Origin: Pseudomonas parakoreensis
GTDB taxonomy: Bacteria; Pseudomonadota; Gammaproteobacteria; Pseudomonadales; Pseudomonadaceae
Assembly (NCBI RefSeq): GCF_021602155.1
Contig: NZ_BQHY01000003.1
Location: 186,001-250,000 of the forward strand
Direction: 5' to 3'
Length of the DNA stretch: 64,000 bases
This document shows, one piece after another, positions 35,617 to 44,225 of the stretch. Below the pieces are notes generated by a model. That model was given only the letters and a program-made list of their open reading frames with translations, ran no database searches and was not told the origin of the DNA. A program made the translations under genes and the position numbers. Position 1 is the first letter of the stretch, and every line of letters starts with the position of its first letter.

Positions 35617-38274
35617 ATGATCAACGTAGACCTGCAACAACTCATCCAGGCGCTGGACGCCGAAACCCGTCGTGATCTGGAGCGTTCGGCCGAACGTTGC
35701 GTGGCCCGTGGCGGCAGCAAGATCCTCGTCGAAGACCTGCTGCTGGGTTTGCTGGAACGTCCGAATGGCTTGCTGTCGCGCGCCTTGCAGGATGCGGATG
35801 TCGATGCCGGTGAACTGAGCGCTGCGCTGCAATCTCGCGTTGAACACAGCGCCTCGCGCAACCCGGTGTTTGCTCCGGAACTGGTGCAGTGGCTGCAAGA
35901 CGCGCTGCTGGTGGCCAACCTCGAACTGGGCCAGACCTCGGTGGAAGACGCCGCGCTGATCCTCGCGCTGCTGCGCAACCCGATGCGCTACGCCGGCAGC
36001 CGTTACCAGCCGTTGCTCGCCAAACTGAACATCGATCGCCTGAAGGAATTTGCCCTGTCGCAACAGGAGCAACCGGCCGCCAGCGGCAAGCCGGCGGCGC
36101 AGGGCGAATCGCTGCTGCAGCGCTTCACCCACAACCTGACCCAACAGGCCCGCGACGGCAAACTCGACCCGGTGCTGTGCCGCGATGGCGCGATCCGCCA
36201 GATGGTCGACATCCTTGCCCGTCGCCGCAAGAACAACCCGATCGTGGTCGGTGAGGCCGGGGTCGGTAAAACCGCCATCGTCGAAGGCCTGGCCTCGCGC
36301 ATCGCGGCCGGTGAAGTGCCGCAGGTGCTCAAGGGCGTCGAGCTGCTGTCGCTGGACATGGGCTTGCTGCAGGCCGGCGCCAGCGTCAAGGGTGAATTCG
36401 AGCGTCGTCTCAAAGGCGTGATCGACGAAGTCAAAGCCTCGCCGAAACCGATCATCCTGTTCATCGACGAAGCCCACACCCTGATCGGCGCGGGCGGTAA
36501 TGCCGGCGGTTCCGACGCGGCCAACCTGCTGAAACCGGCGCTGGCTCGCGGTGAACTGCGCACCATCGCTGCGACCACTTGGGCCGAGTACAAGAAATAC
36601 TTCGAGAAGGACCCGGCGCTGGCCCGTCGTTTCCAACCGGTGCAGTTGCATGAGCCGACCGTCAGCGAAGCGGTGACCATCCTCCGTGGTCTGGCGCAGG
36701 TCTACGAGAAGAGCCACGGCATCTACCTGCGCGATGACGCGGTGGTCTCGGCGGCGGAATTGTCGGCGCGTTATCTGGCCGGTCGGCAGTTGCCGGACAA
36801 AGCGGTCGACGTCCTCGACACCGCCTGCGCTCGCGTGCGCATCAGCCTTGCCGCTGCCCCGGAAAGCCTCGAGCGCCTGCGTGGCGAACTGGCCGAAGGT
36901 GGTCGTCAGCGTCAGGCCCTGCGTCGCGATGCCGAGGCCGGTCTGCTGATCGACCACGAAGCGCTGGATGCACTGGAAGCGCGACTGGACGAAGCCGAAA
37001 ACGAAAGGGTCGCGCTCGAAACGCTGTGGATTGAACAGAAACAACTGGCCGAGCGCCTGCTGGAACTGCGCCAGCAACTGGCCAAGGCCCGCGAAGCTGC
37101 CGCCGTCGAGCCGACTGTCAGCGTTGAAGAAGACGCCGAAGGCACGGTGATCGAAACCATCGCCGCCGAGGTCGAGGAAGGCCAGAGCGTTGAAGCGCTG
37201 GAAGCCGAACTGCACCAGACCCACAGCGCCCTGACCGCGGCTCAAGTCAAAGAGCGTCTGGTCAGCTTCGAAGTCTGCCCGCGTCTGGTAGCCGAAGTGA
37301 TCAGTGCCTGGACCGGCGTGCCGCTGGCGCAACTGGCCCGCGAACACAACGCCAAGGTCGCCAGCTTCGCTACCGATCTGCGCACGCGCATCCGGGGTCA
37401 GGAACAAGCCGTGCACGCGCTGGATCGCTCGATGCGCGCCACTGCCGCCGGTCTGAACAAACCGGATGCGCCGGTCGGCGTGTTCCTGCTGGTCGGCCCG
37501 AGCGGCGTCGGCAAGACCGAAACCGCGCTAGCCCTGGCTGACCTGCTGTACGGCGGCGACCGTTTCATCACCACCATCAACATGTCCGAATTTCAGGAGA
37601 AGCACACCGTCTCGCGTCTGATCGGTGCGCCACCGGGCTACGTCGGTTACGGCGAGGGCGGCATGCTCACCGAAGCGGTGCGCCAGAAGCCGTACTCGGT
37701 GGTGCTGCTCGATGAAGTCGAAAAGGCTGATCCGGACGTGCTCAACCTGTTCTACCAGATCTTCGACAAGGGCGTGGCCAATGACGGCGAAGGTCGCGAG
37801 ATCGACTTCCGCAACACCCTGATCCTGATGACCTCGAACCTTGGTAGCGACAAGATCAGCGACCTCTGCGAAGACGGCGCTCGTCCGACCGCCGAGCTGC
37901 TGGAAGAAACCATTCGCCCGGTACTCAGCAAACACTTCAAACCGGCGCTGCTGGCACGGATGAAAGTAGTGCCGTACTACCCGGTCGGCGGCCCGGTGCT
38001 GCGCGAGCTGATCGAAATCAAACTCGGTCGTCTGGGCGAGCGCCTCAATCGCCGTCAGCTGGATTTCAGCTGGTGCCAGAACCTCGTCGATCACCTGTCC
38101 GAGCGTTGCACGCAAAGCGAAAGCGGTGCGCGTCTGATCGACCATCTGCTCGATCAGCACGTGCTGCCGTTGGTGGCTGACCGCTTGCTCGATGCGATGG
38201 CCACCGGTGAAAGCCTCAAGCGTGTGCATGCCACGCTCGATGGCAACGCCAGCGTGACGTGCGAGTTCGCCTGA
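35617..38274 (+). CDS. tssH: T6SS sheath-recycling ATPase TssH (ClpV)
   Basis: An 885-residue ClpV AAA+ ATPase: N-terminal sheath-binding domain (1-160), D1 with Walker A GEAGVGKTA and Walker B ILFIDEAHT, a coiled-coil middle region (about 420-560), and D2 with GPSGVGKTE and VVLLDEVEKAD. It disassembles contracted sheath for reuse. It follows tssG by 11 bases. Length matches the family. Confidence 0.97.
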   Translation: MINVDLQQLIQALDAETRRDLERSAERCVARGGSKILVEDLLLGLLERPNGLLSRALQDADVDAGELSAALQSRVEHSASRNPVFAPELVQWLQDALLVANLELGQTSVEDAALILALLRNPMRYAGSRYQPLLAKLNIDRLKEFALSQQEQPAASGKPAAQGESLLQRFTHNLTQQARDGKLDPVLCRDGAIRQMVDILARRRKNNPIVVGEAGVGKTAIVEGLASRIAAGEVPQVLKGVELLSLDMGLLQAGASVKGEFERRLKGVIDEVKASPKPIILFIDEAHTLIGAGGNAGGSDAANLLKPALARGELRTIAATTWAEYKKYFEKDPALARRFQPVQLHEPTVSEAVTILRGLAQVYEKSHGIYLRDDAVVSAAELSARYLAGRQLPDKAVDVLDTACARVRISLAAAPESLERLRGELAEGGRQRQALRRDAEAGLLIDHEALDALEARLDEAENERVALETLWIEQKQLAERLLELRQQLAKAREAAAVEPTVSVEEDAEGTVIETIAAEVEEGQSVEALEAELHQTHSALTAAQVKERLVSFEVCPRLVAEVISAWTGVPLAQLAREHNAKVASFATDLRTRIRGQEQAVHALDRSMRATAAGLNKPDAPVGVFLLVGPSGVGKTETALALADLLYGGDRFITTINMSEFQEKHTVSRLIGAPPGYVGYGEGGMLTEAVRQKPYSVVLLDEVEKADPDVLNLFYQIFDKGVANDGEGREIDFRNTLILMTSNLGSDKISDLCEDGARPTAELLEETIRPVLSKHFKPALLARMKVVPYYPVGGPVLRELIEIKLGRLGERLNRRQLDFSWCQNLVDHLSERCTQSESGARLIDHLLDQHVLPLVADRLLDAMATGESLKRVHATLDGNASVTCEFA

Positions 38275-38284
38275 GGTGGGTGTG

Positions 38285-39805
38285 ATGTTCACTCAAGTGC
38301 CGCAACCACTGGTCTACGCCGAAGCGTTGCTGGCGCAGTTCGCCAGCCTGTCGCGCGCGGCGGACGGTGCTGCGCTGCTGGGTGACTTCGTGCGTGGCCT
38401 GGCCGAACTGAGCGGTTGCGAATTGACCCAGCTGTACCTGCTCGACGCCACCCACACCTGCCTGGGGATGAACGCCGAGTGCCTCGACGGCGCGCTGCAA
38501 CCGCGCGCCGCCACCAGCCTGCCGGCGGACTACAACGGTGAGCAGCTGCTGCAGTTTGCCCTGTGTCAGAACCGCGTGGTCTGCCTCGACGACCTGAGCG
38601 GCAGCCTGCACGAGACCAGTTTTCTGCCGGCTGCGGCGACACCGTGGCAATCGCTGCTGTGCGTGCCGCTGGTCAATCAGCACAAAGCGGTCGAAGGCTT
38701 GTTGCTGTGCGCCAGTCGTCGTCGTGTGGACCTGCAAGGCTTTGCCGATTCGCTCGGTCAGCTCGGCTCGTTCGTGCTCGGTCAATTGCACTTGCTGCAG
38801 CGTCTGCGCCAGCCGCTGGCCGAGTCGGCCACGGTGGCGCGCAGTGTGCCGAGCATCAGTGGTTATGGCTTGATCGGCAAAAGCGCCGCCATGCGCCAGA
38901 CCCATTCGCTGATCAGCAAAGTCCTGCACAGCCCGTACACGGTGCTGTTGCGCGGCGAAACCGGGACCGGCAAGGAAGTCGTGGCCCGGGCGATTCACGA
39001 TTGCGGCCCGCGTCGCTCTCAGGCGTTCATCGTGCAGAACTGCGCGGCCGTCCCGGAAAACCTGCTGGAAAGCGAGCTGTTCGGCTATCGCAAAGGCGCC
39101 TTCACCGGCGCTGATCGTGACCGCGCGGGGCTGTTCGATGCAGCCAACGGCGGCACGCTGTTGCTCGATGAGATCGGCGACATGCCGCTGTCGCTGCAAG
39201 CGAAGATATTGCGCGTGTTGCAGGAAGGCGAGATCCGCCCGCTGGGCTCCAACGACACGCACAAGATCGACGTGCGCATCATCGCCGCAACGCACCGCGA
39301 TCTGTCGACGCTGGTCAGCGAAGGCAAATTCCGCGAGGACTTGTATTACCGTCTCGCGCAGTTCCCGATCGAGCTGCCGGCCTTGCGTCAGCGCGAAGGC
39401 GACATCCTCGAACTGGCTCAGCATTTCGCCGAGAAGACCTGCGCGTATTTGCAGCGCGACCCGGTGCGCTGGTCGAGCGCGGCGCTGGAACACCTGTCCG
39501 GTTACACCTTCCCCGGCAACGTGCGCGAACTCAAGGCACTGGTCGAACGCGCGGTGCTGTTGTGCGAGGGCGGCGAGTTGCTGGCCGAGCATTTCTCACT
39601 GCGCATGGAGCCGATGCCCGAAGACCACAGCGGCCTGAACCTGCGCGAACGCCTGGAAAAAGTCGAACGCACGTTGTTGCTCGACTGCCTGCGCAAAAAC
39701 GACGGCAACCAGACCCTCGCCGCCCGCGAACTGGGCTTGCCGCGCCGCACCCTGCTGTACCGCCTCGGGCGGTTGAATATCAACCTGGGTGATTTCGATG
39801 GTTGA
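38285..39805 (+). CDS. Sigma-54-dependent transcriptional activator Sfa-like
   Basis: A 506-residue bacterial enhancer-binding protein: an N-terminal GAF-like sensor (about 15-170), an AAA+ core with Walker A GETGTGKE, the sigma-54 contact motif GAFTGA, Walker B GTLLLDEIGD, and a C-terminal Fis-type helix (NQTLAARELGLPRRTLLYRL). It corresponds in position to Sfa2 of the P. aeruginosa H2 cluster and probably controls hcp/vgrG or cluster promoters through RpoN. The ATG at 38285 follows GAGGTGGG. A GTG at 38276 is possible. Confidence 0.92.
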   Translation: MFTQVPQPLVYAEALLAQFASLSRAADGAALLGDFVRGLAELSGCELTQLYLLDATHTCLGMNAECLDGALQPRAATSLPADYNGEQLLQFALCQNRVVCLDDLSGSLHETSFLPAAATPWQSLLCVPLVNQHKAVEGLLLCASRRRVDLQGFADSLGQLGSFVLGQLHLLQRLRQPLAESATVARSVPSISGYGLIGKSAAMRQTHSLISKVLHSPYTVLLRGETGTGKEVVARAIHDCGPRRSQAFIVQNCAAVPENLLESELFGYRKGAFTGADRDRAGLFDAANGGTLLLDEIGDMPLSLQAKILRVLQEGEIRPLGSNDTHKIDVRIIAATHRDLSTLVSEGKFREDLYYRLAQFPIELPALRQREGDILELAQHFAEKTCAYLQRDPVRWSSAALEHLSGYTFPGNVRELKALVERAVLLCEGGELLAEHFSLRMEPMPEDHSGLNLRERLEKVERTLLLDCLRKNDGNQTLAARELGLPRRTLLYRLGRLNINLGDFDG

Positions 39806-39855
39806 CCTGAACCTGTCTCTTGCAGTGTGCACAACTCCTGTCTTGAACGGCTTAT

Positions 39856-39989
39856 CTGTGGCGAGGGGATTCATCCCCGATCGGCTGCGCAGCAGTCGTA
39901 ATCGAGCAAGCGCGGTTCTCCTGCAAGAACCGGTGATCAGGTCTTGGGGCTGCTTCGCAGCCCATCGGGGACAAGTCCCCTCGCCACAG
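39856..39989. repeat. REP-type inverted repeat inside the T6SS operon
   Basis: CTGTGGCGAGGGGATTCATC and its near-complement bound a 134-base unit of the same family as 17866-18000. It occupies most of the 333-base gap between sfa and the small lipoprotein gene; the rest of that gap holds no gene. It may partly terminate transcription and split the cluster. Confidence 0.88.
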
Positions 39990-40138
39990 GTTGCTCACTT
40001 GCCACAGAAGGTGCGTGCATCTCGCTGGTCTGGCTCAAGGCCCCGATGCAGAGCCTTCGAGACCACCCAAAGAATTAATTTCAGCGCCGCCCGCAAGGGT
40101 CGGCGCTTTGTGCTTTGTCTACCCCTGGAGACCCTCTG

Positions 40139-40279
40139 ATGTCTGTTCGTCACTGGCACGCTGTCCTGCTGACCCTCGTCGTTCTATGCGGCCTTGGCGG
40201 CTGCAGCGGCAATTACAAATTCAACGACAACGACTATCGCCCGTTGGGTGATCCGCAAGCGGTCAATCGCGGCAAGTGA
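40139..40279 (+). CDS. Small lipoprotein, OrfX-position gene of the H2-type T6SS
   Basis: A 46-residue protein with a signal sequence ending in the lipobox LGGC (cysteine at residue 22), then SGNYKFNDNDYRPLGDPQAVNRGK. It lies between sfa and fha, the place of the unnamed small ORF in the P. aeruginosa H2 cluster. It is likely an outer-membrane-anchored lipoprotein distinct from TssJ. Its function is unknown. A GGAG sequence precedes the ATG, and fha begins 18 bases after it. Confidence 0.8.
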   Translation: MSVRHWHAVLLTLVVLCGLGGCSGNYKFNDNDYRPLGDPQAVNRGK

Positions 40280-40297
40280 CCGCAAGGAGCATCAAAC

Positions 40298-41491
40298 ATG
40301 GAATTGGTTTTCGAAATGCTGAACACCAAGCAGTTCGTGCCCACCGAGTTGTGCCAGAAGACCTTCAAACAGGCCGGCGGCGTGATCGGGCGGGGCGAGG
40401 ACTGCGACTGGATCATTCCTGACCGCAAGCGTCATCTGTCCAATCACCACGCGATTGTCAGCTACCGCGAAGGCACGTTTTTCCTCACCGACACCAGCAG
40501 CAACGGGGTTCAGGACGGCGGCAGCGGCGCTCGCCTGCACAAGGGCGAACCGGTGCGCATCGAGCACGGCAGCACCTACGTGCTCGGCGACTTCGAGATT
40601 CGTGCACGGCTGGTGCGTGACCCGGCGACCTTCGACGGTGAAGTCGGCCGTCCGCGTGCCGCCGGCAGCATCATTCCGGACGACGCCTTCCTCGACCTCG
40701 ATCCGCTGAACGCGATCGAACAGCAAGAGCGCGTCTATTCGGAAATCGACGAACTGTTGGCGCCGACCGCCAAGCCCGAGGACTCCCGCCAGCGTGCCGA
40801 CTATGCACGCATCGACATGGAAAGCCTGATGGTGCCCGAGCTGGTCGCCCCGGTTGAACCCGAGCCAGCTCCGGCCCCGAAAGCCGTCGAGCGTCAGAGC
40901 GAGGGTTTCTGGGAGCACTTCGGTGCGGCGCTGGGTGTGGATCTCAAAGGCCTTGATCACGACGCCCGCGAAGCTCTGGCGCTGAACGCCGCGCGGCTGC
41001 TGCGCCAGAGCATCGGCGGACTGCAGCAGAGCCTGCGCACCCGTTCGGAGCTGAAAAACGAACTGCGTCTGGCCCAGACCACCGTGCAAGGCACCAACAA
41101 GAACCCGCTGAAGTTCGCGGTTGATCCGAGCGAAGCGCTGGAGATTCTGTTGCAGCCGCACAAGCCCGGGCACCTGCCGGCCGAGCAGGCGATTTCCCGC
41201 GCGTTCCGCGATCTGCAGGCGCATCAGGTGGCCTTGCTCACCGCCAGCCGCGCCGCCGTACGCGGCACCCTCGAGCACTTCTCGCCAGAACAACTGACCC
41301 TGCGTTTCGAACGCGACAACAAGCCGTTGATCGCCACCTCCGGCGGACGCTGGAGAGCGTTCGGCCGTTACCACCAGGCCCTGCGTCAGGACGATGACTG
41401 GAGCGAGCGTCTGCTGGCCCGCGACTTCGCCCAGGCCTACGAAGAACAGATCCGCCTGATTTCTACCCTACACACCGACCACCAAGGATGA
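40298..41491 (+). CDS. tagH: T6SS FHA-domain protein (TagH/Fha)
   Basis: A 397-residue protein with an N-terminal FHA domain (residues 20-100: GVIGRGEDCDWIIPD, LSNHHAIVSY, TDTSSNGV) that binds phosphothreonine, and a C-terminal T6SS-specific domain (about 205-390, including NPLKFAVDP and AFRDLQAHQVALL). The kinase and phosphatase genes downstream in the cluster are its probable partners in threonine-phosphorylation control. CAAGGAG precedes the ATG. The end overlaps tssJ. Confidence 0.93.
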   Translation: MELVFEMLNTKQFVPTELCQKTFKQAGGVIGRGEDCDWIIPDRKRHLSNHHAIVSYREGTFFLTDTSSNGVQDGGSGARLHKGEPVRIEHGSTYVLGDFEIRARLVRDPATFDGEVGRPRAAGSIIPDDAFLDLDPLNAIEQQERVYSEIDELLAPTAKPEDSRQRADYARIDMESLMVPELVAPVEPEPAPAPKAVERQSEGFWEHFGAALGVDLKGLDHDAREALALNAARLLRQSIGGLQQSLRTRSELKNELRLAQTTVQGTNKNPLKFAVDPSEALEILLQPHKPGHLPAEQAISRAFRDLQAHQVALLTASRAAVRGTLEHFSPEQLTLRFERDNKPLIATSGGRWRAFGRYHQALRQDDDWSERLLARDFAQAYEEQIRLISTLHTDHQG

Positions 41492-41997
41492 TGCGCATGT
41501 CTCGCCGCTCGACCGCTTTTTTCAAGACGCTGACTGCGCTCACCGTGCTGGTGCTGCTCGCCGGTTGCTCGTCGCTGTCGCCGTACTCGAAAGTGACCAA
41601 GATCAACCTGAAGCTGACCGGCAGCGATCAGCTCAACCCGGACCTCAATGGCCGTCCTTCGCCAATCGTCGTGCGCCTGTTTGAACTCAAGCACCCGGTG
41701 ACCTTCGAGAACGCTGATTTCTTCAGCCTCTACGAGCGCGCCAAGGAATCCCTCAACCCGGATCTGGTGGCCAGCGAAGAACTCGAACTGCGCCCGGGTG
41801 AAACCGTGGAAATGAAGCTCAGCGTGGAGGAGGGCAGCCGCTACGTCGGCGTTCTCGCCGCGTACCGTGATCTGCCGGAAACCAAGTGGCGCTACACCGT
41901 GCAGGTCACCCCGCTGGAATTGACCGAGGCCGATCTGACCCTCGATCAGGCCGGGATCCGCAACACCCATGAAGCGCTCGCCAAGGCGGATGACTGA
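41488..41997 (+). CDS. tssJ: T6SS outer-membrane lipoprotein TssJ
   Basis: A 169-residue lipoprotein; the lipobox LLAGC (cysteine near residue 27) follows a hydrophobic signal. The mature part is a transthyretin-like beta sandwich (INLKLTGSDQLNPD, RPSPIVVRLFEL, VGVLAAYRDL). It anchors the TssJLM membrane complex in the outer membrane. The start overlaps the fha stop (ATGA); in-frame ATGs at 41491 and 41497 are alternatives. Confidence 0.95.
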   Translation: MMRMSRRSTAFFKTLTALTVLVLLAGCSSLSPYSKVTKINLKLTGSDQLNPDLNGRPSPIVVRLFELKHPVTFENADFFSLYERAKESLNPDLVASEELELRPGETVEMKLSVEEGSRYVGVLAAYRDLPETKWRYTVQVTPLELTEADLTLDQAGIRNTHEALAKADD

Positions 41998-41999
41998 AG

Positions 42000-43331
42000 A
42001 TGAATACCCATAAAGTCATTTGGCAGGAAGGCATGCTGCTGCGGCCGCAGCACTTCCAGCACAACGATCGCTATTACGATCACCAGATGAAAACCCGCAC
42101 CCAGTTGCTGGGTGGCTACACCTGGGGTTTCCTCAATCTGGAGATCGACTTGCAGTTCCTCAACATGGGCAAACTGGTGATCAGTGCCGCCTCGGGGATT
42201 CTGCCGGACGGTAGCCTGTTCGAACTCGGCGGCAACACTGAGCCGCTGGCACTGGACGTGCCGCCGAACACCGGCAACACGCCGATTTACCTGGCGCTGC
42301 CGCTGGTCACCGGTAACCACATCGAAGCGCGCCGCCCGGAGCAGTCCGACGTGCTCGCACGTTACACCGCGTACGACGCCGAAGTGGCCGACTCCAACGC
42401 CGGCGACGATTCCGCCAGCCAGGTCAGCTGTGGTCGCCCGGATTTCAAACTGTTGCTCGGCGAGCAGCAGAGCGATCAGGCCTACGTGAAGCTGAAGATC
42501 TGCGACGTGCTCGACACCACGCCCGACGGCGTGATCAGCCTCGACCCGGATTTCGTGCCGACCTACATCCAGGCTCACGCGTCCAGTTATCTGCTGTCGT
42601 GCCTCAAAGAAGTCATCAGCATGCTCAACCACCGGGGCGACACGATTGCCGAGCGGATCCGCTCCAACGGCAAGGTCGGCGGTGCGGAAGTCGGCGACTT
42701 CATGATGCTGCAATTGATCAACCGCACCGAACTGCTGCTGCGCCATTACCTCGGTCTGGAGCAGGTGCATCCGGAAGAGTTGTATCGCACGCTGCTGACC
42801 ATGCTCGGCGATCTGGCGACCTTCTCCAGCGACAGCAAACGCCCGCGACTGGACAGCCGCTATTCCCACGCCGATCAGGGCGCGAGCTTCCGCAAACTGA
42901 TGGAAGCGATTCGTCAGGTGCTGTCGATGGTGCTCGAACAGCACGCCATCGAACTGATCCTGCAGGCGCGTCAGTACGGGATCATCGTGTCGCCGTTGCA
43001 CGACCACAAACTGCTCGGCTCGGCGTCGTTCGTGCTGGCGGCGAGTGCCAACTGCGACTCCGAAGAACTGCGCCATCGCTTGCCGGCGCACCTCAAGGTC
43101 GGCCCGGTGGAGCGCATCCGCCAACTGGTCAACCTGCACCTGCCGGGGATCAAGGTCAAACCGTTGCCGGTGGCCCCGCGGCAGATCGCGTTCCACTCGA
43201 ACAAAACCTACTTCATCCTCGAACTCAGTTCCGAAGACCTGGCGCAACTCGAGCGCTCCGGCGGCTTCGCGTTCCACGTGTCCGGCGAATTCGCCGAGCT
43301 TGAACTGAAATTCTGGGCCATCAGGAACTGA
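42000..43331 (+). CDS. tssK: T6SS baseplate connector TssK
   Basis: A 443-residue TssK (VasE/ImpJ). It opens HKVIWQEGMLLRPQHFQ, the family hallmark, and carries the shoulder, stalk and head regions expected. The head region contains PVERIRQLVNLHLPGI near the C-terminus. TssK trimers link the baseplate to the membrane complex. It begins two bases after tssJ ends. Confidence 0.97.
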   Translation: MNTHKVIWQEGMLLRPQHFQHNDRYYDHQMKTRTQLLGGYTWGFLNLEIDLQFLNMGKLVISAASGILPDGSLFELGGNTEPLALDVPPNTGNTPIYLALPLVTGNHIEARRPEQSDVLARYTAYDAEVADSNAGDDSASQVSCGRPDFKLLLGEQQSDQAYVKLKICDVLDTTPDGVISLDPDFVPTYIQAHASSYLLSCLKEVISMLNHRGDTIAERIRSNGKVGGAEVGDFMMLQLINRTELLLRHYLGLEQVHPEELYRTLLTMLGDLATFSSDSKRPRLDSRYSHADQGASFRKLMEAIRQVLSMVLEQHAIELILQARQYGIIVSPLHDHKLLGSASFVLAASANCDSEELRHRLPAHLKVGPVERIRQLVNLHLPGIKVKPLPVAPRQIAFHSNKTYFILELSSEDLAQLERSGGFAFHVSGEFAELELKFWAIRN

Positions 43332-43336
43332 CCGAC

Positions 43337-44212
43337 ATGATCAAGGAAACGGATTACAACCAGGACGACAAAACCGTCCTGCTCGATCGTCAGGGCCACG
43401 GACCGGCAGCCAGTCCGCTGACCGACTTCGCCGCGCCGCCGCGCTTCGAGCAACTGGAAGAACGGATGATCTACGCCGCGCGCCTGCGCCCGGCGGAGGC
43501 GTTCAACATCAGCCTCAATTCGCTGGTGGCGGCGTCGTCCGAACTGCTTTCGGAAGTGGTGCGCCTCAAGCACAGCGAAACCCGCGAAGACCTCTACGCG
43601 CTCAACGAGCGCCTGACCGCCGGGCTCAAGCTGTTTGAAGTGCGCGCGTTGCATAACGGCGCCGAAAGCAGCCAGGTGATGGCCGCGCGTTACGTGCTCT
43701 GCACGGTGGTCGACGAAGCTGTGGTGACCACGCCGTGGGGCAACGAAAGCGAGTGGTCGCAGATGAGTCTGCTCAGCAGCTTCCACAACGAGACCTTCGG
43801 TGGCGAGAAGTTCTTCCAGCTGCTCGACCGGCTGTCGAAGAACCCGGTCAAGCACCTGCCGATGCTTGAGCTGATGTACCTGTGCCTGTCCCTCGGTTTC
43901 GAGGGCAAGTACCGCGTACAAGCACGCGGCATGCTCGAACTCGAAGGCATCCGCGACGCCCTGTACCGGCAGATCCGTCAGTTGCGTGGCGACGTGCCGC
44001 GCGAGTTGTCGCCGCACTGGGAAGGCCTCAACGACCAGCGCCGCAACCTGGTGCGCATCGTGCCGGCGTGGATGGTGGTGCTGTTCACATTGGTCTGCCT
44101 GGTGGTGATGTATTCGGGCTTTGCCTGGGTCCTGGGCGAGCAGCGCGACACCGTTCTGCAACCTTATCAGCCGCTTGATCCGGCCGCGGTGCAACCGCAG
44201 TCGCAGCCGTAA
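43337..44212 (+). CDS. tssL: T6SS membrane-complex protein TssL (DotU-like)
   Basis: A 291-residue C-tail-anchored inner-membrane protein. The cytoplasmic DotU domain holds FNISLNSLVAASSELLSEV and LYLCLSLGFEGKYR; one membrane helix follows at about 236-258 (VVLFTLVCLVVMYSGFAWVL). It binds TssM and TssK. No peptidoglycan-binding extension follows the helix, so anchoring must come from another protein. Confidence 0.96.
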   Translation: MIKETDYNQDDKTVLLDRQGHGPAASPLTDFAAPPRFEQLEERMIYAARLRPAEAFNISLNSLVAASSELLSEVVRLKHSETREDLYALNERLTAGLKLFEVRALHNGAESSQVMAARYVLCTVVDEAVVTTPWGNESEWSQMSLLSSFHNETFGGEKFFQLLDRLSKNPVKHLPMLELMYLCLSLGFEGKYRVQARGMLELEGIRDALYRQIRQLRGDVPRELSPHWEGLNDQRRNLVRIVPAWMVVLFTLVCLVVMYSGFAWVLGEQRDTVLQPYQPLDPAAVQPQSQP

Positions 44213-44225
44213 ACAGGGACGTGTG

